A stretch of DNA of 64,000 nt from Pseudonocardia benzenivorans CB1190 (GCF_000196675.2 NC_015312.1:1860001-1924000); one strand, 5' to 3'; positions 17,713-28,863 are shown, counted from the stretch's first letter. A program made the numbers and translations. Notes: generated by a model not told the origin, from the sequence alone.

Positions 17713-18851
17713 CCGACGTGTTCGTCCAGGGATCGGGCATGACCCGGTTCGGGCGCCACCTCGACCGCAGCCCGCGCGACCTCGTCGAGGAGGCCGTCGC
17801 CGCCGCGCTCGCCGACGCCGGGCTCGGACCCGCCGACGTCGACGCGGTCGTCGTCGGCAACGCGGTCGACGGGCTGATGACCGGCCAGGAGTCGGTGCGC
17901 GGGCAGGTCGTGCTGCGCGGCACCGGGATCCGGGGTGTGCCCGTCGTCAACACCGAGAACGCGTGTGCCTCCGGGGCGGTGGCCGCACACCTCGGGTGGC
18001 AGTCGGTCGTCGCGGGGCTGCACCGGCGGGTGCTCGTCGTCGGCTACGAGAAGCTCGTGCACCCCGACCGGGAGAAGGCCTTCCGCGCCTTCGACGCGTC
18101 GATGGACCTCGAGGAGATGCGCGCGCTGCATCCCGAACCCCCCACCGACCGCACGATCTTCATGGACCACTACGCCGGCCGCGACGACCTCGACGAGTCC
18201 CTGCTCGCCGAGATCGCGGCCAAGAACCACACCCACGGCTCGCTGAACCCGCTGGCGCAGTACCGGACCCCGCTCGACGCGGCCGAGGTGCTGGCGTCGC
18301 GCGCGATCGTCGGGCCGCTGCGGCTGCGGATGTGCGCGCCGATGGGGGACGGGGCGGCCGCGGTCGTCCTCTCCGCTTCGCCCGGGCCGGTCCGCGTCCT
18401 GGCGTCGGCCATGACCAGCGGCCGCGGGGACGACGCCTCGATGCCGACGGCCGTCTCGCGTGCGGCATCCCTTGCGTACGAGCGCGCCGGGCTCGGACCC
18501 GAGGACCTCGATCTCGTCGAGCTGCACGACGCCACCGCCGTCGGCGAGCTGGAGCTGTACGCGCAGCTGCAGCTGTGTGCGTCCGGCTCGGAAGAGGCCC
18601 TGGTCAAGGGCGGGACCACCCGGCTCGGCGGGGCCCGACCCGTCAACACCAGCGGCGGGCTGCTGGCACGCGGGCACCCGATCGGCGCGACCGGCGTCGC
18701 CCAGCTGGTCGAGCTGCACACCCAGCTCACCGGCCGCGGCGGTGCCCGGCAGGTCGACGGCGCCCGGATCGCGATGGCGCAGAACCTCGGCGGGATCGTC
18801 GGGACGGACGTGGCGTGTGCCGTCGTCCATGTACTGGGGGGAACTTCATGA
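17709..18851 (+). CDS. Thiolase (SCPx-type acetyl-CoA acyltransferase)
   Basis: A 380-residue thiolase-fold enzyme. The acyl-accepting cysteine is Cys86 in NTENACASG, the second half has DLVELHDATAVGELELY, and the catalytic His is in RGHPIGATGVAQ, followed by AMAQNLGGIVG. It should cleave a 3-ketoacyl-CoA made by the neighbouring ligase and dehydrogenase. No hydratase or hydroxyacyl dehydrogenase is in the operon, so those steps would come from elsewhere. Its ATG overlaps the ligase stop by 4 nt. Confidence 0.92.
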   Translation: MTDVFVQGSGMTRFGRHLDRSPRDLVEEAVAAALADAGLGPADVDAVVVGNAVDGLMTGQESVRGQVVLRGTGIRGVPVVNTENACASGAVAAHLGWQSVVAGLHRRVLVVGYEKLVHPDREKAFRAFDASMDLEEMRALHPEPPTDRTIFMDHYAGRDDLDESLLAEIAAKNHTHGSLNPLAQYRTPLDAAEVLASRAIVGPLRLRMCAPMGDGAAAVVLSASPGPVRVLASAMTSGRGDDASMPTAVSRAASLAYERAGLGPEDLDLVELHDATAVGELELYAQLQLCASGSEEALVKGGTTRLGGARPVNTSGGLLARGHPIGATGVAQLVELHTQLTGRGGARQVDGARIAMAQNLGGIVGTDVACAVVHVLGGTS

Positions 18852-20044
18852 CGGACGAGCTTCGGACCGGCGCGATCTACGACGTGCCCTGGGCGTTCGA
18901 CGACGAGCACCGCGAGTGGCAGAAGGCGGTCCGGCGGTTCTGCGCCGACGTCGTTTCCCCCGGCGCCTCCCAGCGCCACGTGGAAGCCCGCTTCTCGCCC
19001 GAACTGGTGGAGGCCGCGGGGGAGCTCGGCGCGTTCGGGCTGCTCGCGCCCGAGGAGTACGGCGGCGCCGGTGCCGACCTGCGCTCCGCCTGCCTCGCCG
19101 CCGAGGAGATCGCCACCGTCGACTCCTCCCTCGCCGTCACCGTCCACGTCCAGGCGATCAGCGTCGCGCTGCTCGTGCATCTCGCGGCCGACCGCACCGA
19201 CCTGCTCAAGGAGATCGTCCCCGGCGCCGCCGCCGGCAGCACCTTCGTCTCCTTCGGGCTCACCGAACCCTCCGGCGGGTCCGACGCCGGCAACATCGGG
19301 ACCCGCGCCCGCCGCGTCGGCGACGACTGGGTGATCAACGGCGCCAAGCAGTTCATCACGAACTCCGGCACGCCGTTCTCGCGCTACGTGATCCTCTTCG
19401 CCGCCACCGACGACGACCCCGGCACCGGGCGCCCACCCGTCTCGGCGTTCCTCGTCCCGCTCGACGCGCCCGGCGTCACCGTCGGGCCCGCGTACGCCAA
19501 GCAGGGCTGGCGCTCGTCGGACACCCATCCGCTGTACTTCGACGACGTCCGCCTGCCCGCCGACGCCCTGCTCGGCGAACAGGGCCGCGGCTACCGCGAG
19601 GCGCTGCGCTTCCTGACGTGGGCGCGGCTGCCGATCGCCGCGATGAGCATCGGCGTCGCGCGGGGCTGTCTCGTCGACAGCGTGCGGTTCGTGGGGGAGC
19701 GCGCCTCGATGGGCAGGCCGCTGGGCGGGCACCAGGGCGTCGCGTTCCAGGTCGCCGACATCGCCGCCGCCGTCGCCACGGCCACCGTGCTCACCTACGA
19801 CGGCGCCTGGAAGTACGACCGCGGGCTGCCGATCGAGCGCGAGGCCGCGATCGCGAAGCTCGTCGCCTCCGAGCTCGCCAACTCCGCGGGCTACACCGCG
19901 ACCCAGCTCGCGGGCGGGTACGGCTTCATGGAGGAGACCGCGTCGACGCGGCACCATCAGGACGCGAGAATCCTCACCGTGGGCGAGGGGACGTCGGAGG
20001 TGCAGCGGATGCTGATCGCGCGCGGCCTGGGGTTGCCGGTGTGA
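18848..20044 (+). CDS. Acyl-CoA dehydrogenase
   Basis: A 398-residue flavoprotein. The N-terminal helical domain is followed by the FAD/substrate signature FGLTEPSGGSDAGNIGTRA, the beta-domain INGAKQFITNSGTPFSRYVI, and the C-terminal helical domain with QLAGGYGFMEE and TVGEGTSEVQRMLIAR; Glu380 is the probable catalytic base. It would introduce the alpha-beta double bond and pass electrons to the ETF encoded at 8.1-9.9 kb. ATG overlaps the thiolase stop. Confidence 0.95.
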   Translation: MTDELRTGAIYDVPWAFDDEHREWQKAVRRFCADVVSPGASQRHVEARFSPELVEAAGELGAFGLLAPEEYGGAGADLRSACLAAEEIATVDSSLAVTVHVQAISVALLVHLAADRTDLLKEIVPGAAAGSTFVSFGLTEPSGGSDAGNIGTRARRVGDDWVINGAKQFITNSGTPFSRYVILFAATDDDPGTGRPPVSAFLVPLDAPGVTVGPAYAKQGWRSSDTHPLYFDDVRLPADALLGEQGRGYREALRFLTWARLPIAAMSIGVARGCLVDSVRFVGERASMGRPLGGHQGVAFQVADIAAAVATATVLTYDGAWKYDRGLPIEREAAIAKLVASELANSAGYTATQLAGGYGFMEETASTRHHQDARILTVGEGTSEVQRMLIARGLGLPV

Positions 20045-20637
20045 CCTCCGTGGGATCGGTCGGCGCGCCCGTGTCACGGGTGGCCCGGAAACGGGCCGAG
20101 CGGCAGCGGCTCATGGAGCGCGTCGCCGCCGAGGTGTTCGCCGAGCGCGGCTACGAGCGGGCGAGCCTGGAGGAGATCGCCGCGCGCCTCGACATGCGCG
20201 GCGCCAGCCTCTACCACTACTACCCGTCCAAGGAGGACCTGTTCCTCGCCGCGGTGCAGAACGCGACCGCCGAGGTCGTCGCCCGGCTCCGCGAGGTCGC
20301 GTCCTCGGGCGGGCCGGCGGTCGACCGGCTGCGGCGGCTGTTCGTGTCGCAGGCGCTCGTCGAGCTGCGGGACTACCCGTCGTTCGCGCCGCTGTTCCTC
20401 ATGCACCTGCCCGACCCGGTGCTCGACGCCCGCGTCCGCGAGCTGTCCCGTGAGCACGCCGCGGTCTTCCGCGAGGTGGCGGCGGAGGTGGCCGGTGACA
20501 GGGGGGACGCCCTGATCGGGACGTACCTCGCGCTCGGCTCGCTCGCCTACCTGCGGCGTTGGTACGACCCGGCAGGCGCCCTCTCCCCGGAGGAGCTGGC
20601 CGAGCACGTCGCGGCGTCGCTGGTCACCCTCCTGTGA
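20041..20637 (+). CDS. TetR-family transcriptional regulator
   Basis: A 198-residue repressor. The N-terminal HTH reads SLEEIAARLDMRGASLYHYYPSKEDLF (split: recognition helix in RGASLYHYYPS), and the C-terminal ligand domain resembles TetR_C members that sense acyl-CoAs (KstR2/FadR-like). GTG start overlapping the dehydrogenase stop, so it is made from the operon it probably represses. The AGCAGAA-A-TTCTGCT palindrome at the operon head is the candidate operator. Confidence 0.9.
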   Translation: MTSVGSVGAPVSRVARKRAERQRLMERVAAEVFAERGYERASLEEIAARLDMRGASLYHYYPSKEDLFLAAVQNATAEVVARLREVASSGGPAVDRLRRLFVSQALVELRDYPSFAPLFLMHLPDPVLDARVRELSREHAAVFREVAAEVAGDRGDALIGTYLALGSLAYLRRWYDPAGALSPEELAEHVAASLVTLL

Positions 20638-20676
20638 GTGAGGCCTGAGGCAGGCCCATCTGATAGACCGTCGGCC

Positions 20677-21942
20677 ATGACTTCCGAGAGCGACCCCGCC
20701 GCCGACGCGCTCGCCGAGGCGCTGGCGAAGGCCGGGCTCGGCGGCGTCGCGCCGCCCGCCCCCGCCGACCCGCTCTCCGCGGCCCTGGCCGCCGCCGGCC
20801 TGGCCGACGCCGTGCCGGGCGCCCCCGCTCCGCCGCAGGTCGGGGGCGGCATCGTCGTCACGACACCCGAGGAGGACGAGGAGCCCGAGGACCTGCCGCG
20901 CTGGCCCGCGGGCATCGCGACGGGCGTCGGCTCGATGCCCGGCACCGACGTGCGCGAGGCGGCCGCGATCGTGGCGGGCGAGGTGGGCGCGATGCCGTTC
21001 GTCCCGGAGCTGCCCGGCCGCGGTGTCGGCGCGGACCTCACCGGCCGCACCGCGGGCCTGCTCGTCGACATCGCGGTCGAGGTCGTGCCGACCGGCTACC
21101 GGGTCACCCAGCGCCCCGGGCGCGACCATCGCCGCGCCGTCGACCTGATGCGCGGCGACCTCGACGCGTTCGACGAGGCCTGCGACGCGATCCGGCCCGG
21201 CTGGGTGAAGGTGCAGGCCGCGGGCCCGTGGACGCTCGCCGCGACCGTCGAGACGCACGCCGGGCACCGGGTCCTCACCGACCGCGGCGCCGTCCGCGAC
21301 TTCGCGGCCAGCCTGCAGGAGGGGCTCCGCGGACATGTCGCCGAGGTCGCGGCGCGGACCGGGGCCCGGGTCGTCGTCCAGCTCGACGAACCGGCCCTGC
21401 CCGCCGTCCTGCGTGGCTCGCTGCCGACGGCGTCGGGCTACGGGACCGTCCGCGCGATCGAGGAGAACGACGCCGCCGACCTGCTGCGCGACGCCGTCGA
21501 CGCCTTCGCCGCCGTCGGGTCCCCGGTCGTCCTGCACTGCTGCGCGGACGACCCGCCCATGAAGCTCCTCGCCGGGGTCGGCGCCGCGGCCGTCGGGATC
21601 GACGGAACCCGTCGCGCGATCTCCGGAGACACCGCCCTGCCGGCCGCGCTCGACGCGGTCGGGGAGGTCTGGGACGCCGGGACGCCGATCATGCTGGGGC
21701 TCGTCCGCACGACGGCGCCCGCCCGCACGCCGGAGGTGGCGGTGCTCGCCCAGCGCGCCTTCGACCTCGCCGACCGGCTCGGGTTCGCCCGGCACCGCCT
21801 CGCCGAACTGGCCGTCCCGACGCCCACCTGCGGCCTCGCCGGTGCTACCCCCGACTGGGCCCGCACCGCCCTGGGCCTGTGCCGGCAGCTGGGCGAGGCG
21901 TTCCTGGACCCCACGGGGGACAAGGACGTCGACGAGCGCTGA
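20677..21942 (+). CDS. MetE-like (cobalamin-independent methionine synthase C-terminal domain) protein
   Basis: A 421-residue UROD/MetE-fold protein. An Ala/Pro-rich 75-residue N-terminus precedes the barrel starting GIATGVGSMPGTD. Metal-ligand candidates VLHCCADD and PTPTCGLAG are where MetE has its zinc His/Cys ligands, but the N-terminal MetE domain is absent, so it is not a full methionine synthase. Position, just upstream of ligA, matches Rv3015c. A TAGACC box ends 7 nt before the ATG without a Shine-Dalgarno. Substrate unknown. Confidence 0.75.
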   Translation: MTSESDPAADALAEALAKAGLGGVAPPAPADPLSAALAAAGLADAVPGAPAPPQVGGGIVVTTPEEDEEPEDLPRWPAGIATGVGSMPGTDVREAAAIVAGEVGAMPFVPELPGRGVGADLTGRTAGLLVDIAVEVVPTGYRVTQRPGRDHRRAVDLMRGDLDAFDEACDAIRPGWVKVQAAGPWTLAATVETHAGHRVLTDRGAVRDFAASLQEGLRGHVAEVAARTGARVVVQLDEPALPAVLRGSLPTASGYGTVRAIEENDAADLLRDAVDAFAAVGSPVVLHCCADDPPMKLLAGVGAAAVGIDGTRRAISGDTALPAALDAVGEVWDAGTPIMLGLVRTTAPARTPEVAVLAQRAFDLADRLGFARHRLAELAVPTPTCGLAGATPDWARTALGLCRQLGEAFLDPTGDKDVDER

Positions 21943-21967
21943 GGCCCTGCAGAGCCGCTCCCCGACT

Positions 21968-22020
21968 TGCCGGAACGGCACTTTCCCGCAGCCCAGTTGC
22001 GGGAAAGTGCCGTTCCTGCA
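21968..22020. terminator. Long hairpin between convergent genes (repeat family B)
   Basis: A 19-bp perfect stem (21972-21990 with 21998-22016) extended by three more pairs after one mismatch, loop GCCCAGT. It lies between the MetE-like gene (stop 21942) and a leftward small gene (stop 22036), so it can terminate both. The arm core is the same as at 9969-10021. Confidence 0.65.
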
Positions 22021-22035
22021 GAACGGGTGGCCTCC

Positions 22036-22341
22036 TCACGGCGCGACGACCTCCACCTCGCCGCCGCGGCCGCGCAGCCACGCCAGCAGGGTCGGGTCGT
22101 CGAGGGTGAGCTCCACGTCGTGGTCACCCAGTGGGACGCGCTCGTAGAGGCGGATCGCGGTGCGCAGGTCGAACGCGATCTCGCGGCTCGCGGAGACGGT
22201 CGTGCCGAGGTGGGTGACGGTGCGGCAGTCGGCCAGCGCACCCTCGAGAGCTTCTGCCTCGACGCCCAACGGGAGCGCCTCGACCAGCCGCTCGTGGTGC
22301 TCGCCGGTGAGGACGATCCCGTCGTCGCAGGCCACCAGCAT
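22036..22341 (-). CDS. Small hypothetical protein
   Basis: A 101-residue protein of unknown function, starting MLVACDDGIVLTGEHHERLVE. It has a regular strand/helix appearance and an acidic C-terminal half, without motif, signal or membrane segment. The ATG is preceded by GAGGGG at 5 nt, which favours it over the GTG two codons earlier. It is divergent from the aminotransferase gene, 79 bp away. Confidence 0.6.
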   Translation of the reverse strand: MLVACDDGIVLTGEHHERLVEALPLGVEAEALEGALADCRTVTHLGTTVSASREIAFDLRTAIRLYERVPLGDHDVELTLDDPTLLAWLRGRGGEVEVVAP

Positions 22342-22420
22342 CGTCACCCCTCGCTGCGGGCCCGGGCGTCCCGCGCTCCGGTCGTTCGGCCGTGCGGGGG
22401 TGGAGAGTACCGTCGCCGGT

Positions 22421-23518
22421 ATGCACGAAGATCGGTTGCTGCTCGGCCCGGGCCCCTCCGAGCCGTACCCGGAGGCCATGGAGGCCCTCGCCCGCCCCGT
22501 GCTCGGCCACCTCGACCCGGAGTACCTCGCGGTGATCCGCGAGATCCGCGAGCAGCTGCAGCAGGTGTTCCGCACCGGGAACGAGCTGACGCTGCCGGTC
22601 AGCGGCACCGGCTCGTCCGGCATGGAGGCCTGCCTCGCGTCGCTGCTCGAGGTCGGCGACACCATCATCGTCGGGGTCAACGGGTACTTCGGCGAGCGGC
22701 TGTGCGAGGTCGCGCGCCGCGGTGGCGCGGAGGTCGTGCGCGTCGAGGCGCCGTGGGGCACCCCGATCGACCCGGCCGACCTCGTCGCCGCCCAGCAGGC
22801 CAACCCGCAGGCCGCGGTGCTGGCGGTGGTCGCGGCCGAGACGTCGACGGGTGTGCGCAACGACGTCGCCCCGATCGGTCCCGCCCTCGCGCAGACCGAC
22901 ACGCTGCTGCTGGTCGACGCGGTGACCGCCCTCGGTGGCACGCAGCTCGAGGTCGACGCCTGGCAGATCGACGCGTCGTACTCCGCGTCGCAGAAGTGCC
23001 TCGGCGCCCCGCCCGGCCTCGCGCCGGTGACGCTGGGCCCGCGCGCGGTGGCCCGGATGAAGGCCAGGAAGACGCCGGTCCGGTCGTTCTACCTCGACCT
23101 CGGGCTGCTGCACGAGTACTTCCTCGCGAGCCCGCCCACCTACCACCACACGGCGTCCTCGACGCTGGCGTACTCGCTGCACGCGGGCCTGGGCCGGCTG
23201 CTCGAGGAGGGCGTCGAGCAGGTCTGGGCGCGCCACGACCGGATCGGCCGGCTGCTGCAGTCGGCGCTGCCGGAGCTGGGCTTCGGGCTCATCGCGCCCG
23301 AGTCGCACCGGCTTCCGCAGCTGACGGCCACGACGCTGCCCAACGGCCTCGACGAGGGCTCGCTGCGCAAGCGCCTGCTGGCCGAGTACGGCATCGAGGT
23401 CGGCGGCGGGCTCGGCGACTTCGCCGGCCGCGCGTGGCGGATCGGTCTGATGGGCCACGCCGCCACCGAGCGCTCGGTCGTGACCCTGCTCGGTGCGGTC
23501 CGGGAGCTGCTGGCCTGA
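22421..23518 (+). CDS. Class V aminotransferase (alanine/serine-glyoxylate or ureidoglycine-glyoxylate type)
   Basis: A 365-residue PLP enzyme. It opens LLLGPGPSEPYPEAM, has PVSGTGSSGMEACLASLLEVGD around the cofactor phosphate, LLVDAVTALGG, and the PLP lysine Lys192 in YSASQKCLGAPPGLAPV, with PTYHHTASSTLAYSL further on. Family members transfer the amino group to glyoxylate. PucG, the ureidoglycine-glyoxylate aminotransferase of purine breakdown, belongs here, but no allantoin genes are adjacent. A TACCGT box ends 7 nt before the ATG and no Shine-Dalgarno is visible, suggesting a leaderless transcript. Confidence 0.88.
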   Translation: MHEDRLLLGPGPSEPYPEAMEALARPVLGHLDPEYLAVIREIREQLQQVFRTGNELTLPVSGTGSSGMEACLASLLEVGDTIIVGVNGYFGERLCEVARRGGAEVVRVEAPWGTPIDPADLVAAQQANPQAAVLAVVAAETSTGVRNDVAPIGPALAQTDTLLLVDAVTALGGTQLEVDAWQIDASYSASQKCLGAPPGLAPVTLGPRAVARMKARKTPVRSFYLDLGLLHEYFLASPPTYHHTASSTLAYSLHAGLGRLLEEGVEQVWARHDRIGRLLQSALPELGFGLIAPESHRLPQLTATTLPNGLDEGSLRKRLLAEYGIEVGGGLGDFAGRAWRIGLMGHAATERSVVTLLGAVRELLA

Positions 23519-23525
23519 CCTCCGT

Positions 23526-24272
23526 TCACGTGGGCCTCCTGGCGGCCGTCACCGCCGCCAGGGCCTCGTGGACGAACGCCCCGGTGGCGGCGTGCTCGAC
23601 CCCGAAACCGGCGAGCACCGTCGCGGCGCCGTCGCCCGGGTCGGCCAGGATGCCGAGCAGCAGGTGCTCGGTGCCGATGTAGTTGTGCCCCAGACGCAGC
23701 GCCTCACGCCGGGTCAGGTCGAGTACCTTGCGGGCGCCGCTGCTGAACGGCGGGTTGGGCGGCGGATCCTCGACGGCCGGCCCGGCACCGGCCTCGGCGG
23801 TCTCCCTGATGCGGGCGAGGTCGCCGCCACCGAGCCGGCGCAGCGCCTCGCCCGCGATCGCCTGCGGCTCGGTCAGCAGCCCGAGAAGCAGGTGCCGGCT
23901 GGTCACCTCCGCCGCCTGCAGTCGCAGCGCGGCCTGCTGGGCCGCGAGCACCGTGTTCTGGGCGCGCGGGGTGAAGCGCGCGTAGAGGCCGCCGGCGAGG
24001 TCCTCCTCCCCGGCCCGTGGGACGAAGCGCTTCTGCGCCGCCTGCTTGGTGACGCCCATCGCCCGCCCGATCTCGGTCCAGGACGCACCCGTCCGGCGGG
24101 CCTGGTCGACGAAGTGGCCGACGAGGTGGTCGGCGGCCTCCCCGAGGTCGTCGGCGACGAGGACGGCCTGTCCCAGCCGGTCGAGCGGGTCGGGGGTGGG
24201 GCTGCGGTGGTGCACGGTGTCGATGAGGTCGTCGAGCCGGACGGCGGGACGGCCGGCGGAGGTGTCGTCCAT
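23526..24272 (-). CDS. HTH plus Clp N-terminal double-repeat protein, probable regulator
   Basis: A 248-residue protein. Residues 30-85 contain a helix-turn-helix (GASWTEIGRAMGVTKQAAQKRF), and residues 95-240 hold two Clp_N repeats (FTPRAQNTVLAAQQAA...TSRHLLLGLLTEP and FSSGARKVLDLTRREA...GTEHLLLGILADP) without any AAA+ domain. Clp_N domains bind substrates or adaptors in ClpA/ClpC, so a stress-linked DNA-binding regulator is plausible. Two copies of a GTCAAC-N5-GTTGAC palindrome abut its start codon, pointing to autoregulation. Its stop is 8 bp from the aminotransferase stop (convergent). No clear ribosome-binding site; the start could be leaderless. Confidence 0.8.
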   Translation of the reverse strand: MDDTSAGRPAVRLDDLIDTVHHRSPTPDPLDRLGQAVLVADDLGEAADHLVGHFVDQARRTGASWTEIGRAMGVTKQAAQKRFVPRAGEEDLAGGLYARFTPRAQNTVLAAQQAALRLQAAEVTSRHLLLGLLTEPQAIAGEALRRLGGGDLARIRETAEAGAGPAVEDPPPNPPFSSGARKVLDLTRREALRLGHNYIGTEHLLLGILADPGDGAATVLAGFGVEHAATGAFVHEALAAVTAARRPT

Positions 24273-24274
24273 AT

Positions 24275-24319
24275 GTCAACTGCGGGTTGACGCGAAACAG
24301 ATGTCAACCCCAGGTTGAC
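24275..24319. promoter_or_regulatory. Twin palindromic operators of the HTH-Clp_N gene
   Basis: Two copies of GTCAAC-N5-GTTGAC, at 24275-24291 and 24303-24319, 28 bp apart start to start. Copy 2 has 7-bp arms (GTCAACC/GGTTGAC). Copy 1 begins 3 bp beyond the start codon of the leftward gene. Perfect arms in duplicate at a gene start strongly suggest a repressor site; the gene's own HTH is the obvious candidate. Confidence 0.7.
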
Positions 24320-24530
24320 GCTGTCCGCTCCAGGGTCGGGCCTCGACAGGACTTGCCGCGAGCCCACGGGGGTGAGCCGGAAAGCGGTGACGGGACGCGG
24401 CGGGGCGCGCTGGCGTCGTCGACGACTCCGACAGGTGGTTCCGCGAGAACGATGCCGCAGAGGGACGCCGGCGTGATCCTCGCCAGGAGCGGGCGGTCCT
24501 GAATCCGCCTGCCCGAAGGAGCTCCTCCCG

Positions 24531-25362
24531 ATGACGATCGGAATCGGTCTGCCCGTCGACGACCCGGCCGTCCTGCACGACTGGGCCGCCCGCGCCGACG
24601 CCGGCCCGTTCGCCACGCTCGGCCTGCTCGACCGCCTGGTCTGGCACAACCCCGAGCCGCTCGTCACCCTCGCCGTCCTTGCCGGGGCGACGGCCCGGAT
24701 CCGGCTGCAGACCGAGGTCCTGCTCGCGCCGTTGCGCGCCACCGCGTTGCTGGGCAGCCAGGTCGCGACGCTCGACCGGCTCTGCGGCGGCCGCTTCACC
24801 CTGGGGCTGGGGATCGGAGGTCGCGACGACGACTTCGCCGCCGCCGACGTCGACCCCCGTGGTCGTGGTGCACGCCTGGACGCCCAGCTGCGCGACCTGC
24901 GTTCCCAGTGGGCGGGGACGACCGGCGTCGGACCGGCCCCGCTGCGCCCCCGCGGCCCCGAGATCCTGCTGGGCGCCTTCCGGCCCGCCGCGTCGGCCCG
25001 TGTCGCCCGCCACGGCGACGGGCTGCTCTGCGCCGCGGCGCCGTCGTGGGCGGAGGCACTGCTGGCGACGGTCGCCCGTGAGTGGGTCGCCGCGGGCCGG
25101 GAAGGCATGCCGCGCAACGTCGCACAGGTCAACGTCGCTCGGGCCGCCGTCGGTCGCCGACGCCGCGCGTGCCTCGATGCGGGCGTACTACGCGTTCACC
25201 GGCGACGCGGACCGGATGGCGGCGGGCCTGCTGACCGCGCCCGCCGCCGTCGTCGCCGCAGCGCGGGACTTCGCGGACCTGGGCGTCGACGAGCTGGTCT
25301 GCTACCACTGGGCGCCGGACCCCGACCAGCTCGACCGGCTCGCCGACCTGGGGCTCTCCTGA
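24531..25362 (+). pseudogene. LLM-class oxidoreductase, frameshifted
   Basis: A luciferase-like F420/FMN oxidoreductase in two frames. The first frame gives MTIGIGLPVDDPAVLHDWAA, LDRLCGGRFTLGLGIGGRDDDF and EWVAAGREGMPRNVAQVNVA, up to about 25139. Sequence homology then continues in the +1 frame from about 25138 as GPPSVADAARASMRAYYAFTGDADRMAAG to a stop at 25362. A one-base insertion or two-base deletion near 25137-25141 explains both halves. AAGGAG precedes the ATG. Either a decayed gene or an assembly error; all other landmarks look intact. Confidence 0.75.
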
Positions 25363-27813
<2,451 letters not shown>

Positions 27814-28143
27814 CCGGCTCGGCGCTGCTCCGCTCTGCGCGGCCCCCCGCGCCCCCGGCCGCCGACACGACCCGCTGGCCGTCGCGGATGACCCCGGCCC
27901 GCTCGGCCCGCCGTTCACGACCGCGACCCCGTCCGGTGTCCGAAGGGGACGGACAGCCGACGTCGGGTGACGCCCGGACCCGAACGGGCGCAATGACTGA
28001 ACCGGTTCGGTGACGTCGCCGACCGACCCGGCGCGGCCACACGACGAACGGCCCCGGATGTGATCGACTGTGCGGGCGCGGCTCGACCACGTCGCGGCCG
28101 GGCCGCAGTCGCTAGGCTCGCGCAGACGAAGGAGGGCCACGGG
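27814..28143. promoter_or_regulatory. Intergenic region after ligA
   Basis: 330 bp with no convincing gene. It contains a small hairpin CGCCCG-N8-CGGGCG (27971-27990), possibly ending ligA, a GAACCGGTTC palindrome (27999-28008), and a TAGGCT box (28113-28118) 26 bp before the next start codon that fits a -10 element. Confidence 0.35.
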
Positions 28144-28863
28144 GTGTTGCAGGCGGTTCTGAACGGGTCGCGTCCGGCCGACGCGCACCCCGCGCTGCCC
28201 ATCCAGGCCCGCCATCTCGCCCGCGACGCGCGCGCCGTCGCCCGGCTCGGCCTCACGTCGGTGCACGTGCACCCCCGCGGGCCGGAGGGCGAGGAGACCC
28301 TGGACCCCGTGCACGTGGGGGACGCCGTCGCACTGATCCGCAGCGAGGTCCCAAACATGGAGATCGGCGTGACGACGGGGCGCTGGATCCAGCCCGATCC
28401 GCGCAAGCGGATGGAGGCCGTCACGGCGTGGGCCCGGCTCGGCGCCGGCAAGCCCGACGTGTGCTCGGTCAACGTCCACGAGAAGGGCTGGGTCGACGTC
28501 TGCAAGGCGGCAGCGAACGCCGGGATCGGCGTCGAACTGGGCGTGTGGACCAGCGGGGACGCGGTCACGCTCCGGCAGAACGGGGTCCCGCCGTCGACGG
28601 TGCGGGTGCTCGCGGAGTCGACGGTGTCCGATCCCGAGACCGCCGTCGCCGAGGCGGTGCGCATCCTGCGCGCGCTGGGCTCGCTCCCCGTCCCCGTGAT
28701 GTTGCACGGCGAGGAGGACGGGGCCTGGCCGGTCCTCGAGTACGCGATGCGCATGGGCAAGGACACCCGGATCGGCTTCGAGGACGTCCTCGTGCGTCCC
28801 GACGGCTGGCTCGCGACCGGTAACGACGACCTCGTCCGGTCCGCCCTCGCCTTCCGTCCCTGA
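28144..28863 (+). CDS. BKACE family (DUF849, 3-keto-5-aminohexanoate cleavage-type) protein
   Basis: A 239-residue TIM-barrel zinc enzyme of the beta-keto acid cleavage family. The metal motif is TSVHVHPRG, followed by GVTTGRWIQPDP, SVNVHEKGW and the late MLHGEEDGAWPVLEYAMRMG and IGFEDVLVRPDG. Members condense a beta-keto acid with acetyl-CoA and split it; substrates vary widely. It belongs to a short actinobacterial subgroup (family usual length 270-300). GTG start with AAGGAGG 9 nt upstream. It stands alone, so no substrate can be proposed. Confidence 0.85.
   Translation: MLQAVLNGSRPADAHPALPIQARHLARDARAVARLGLTSVHVHPRGPEGEETLDPVHVGDAVALIRSEVPNMEIGVTTGRWIQPDPRKRMEAVTAWARLGAGKPDVCSVNVHEKGWVDVCKAAANAGIGVELGVWTSGDAVTLRQNGVPPSTVRVLAESTVSDPETAVAEAVRILRALGSLPVPVMLHGEEDGAWPVLEYAMRMGKDTRIGFEDVLVRPDGWLATGNDDLVRSALAFRP

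Noticed and set aside
27999..28008. GAACCGGTTC palindrome as an operator for the BKACE gene
   Set aside because: A 10-bp self-complementary GC-rich word is expected by chance in this composition, and it is single-copy here.
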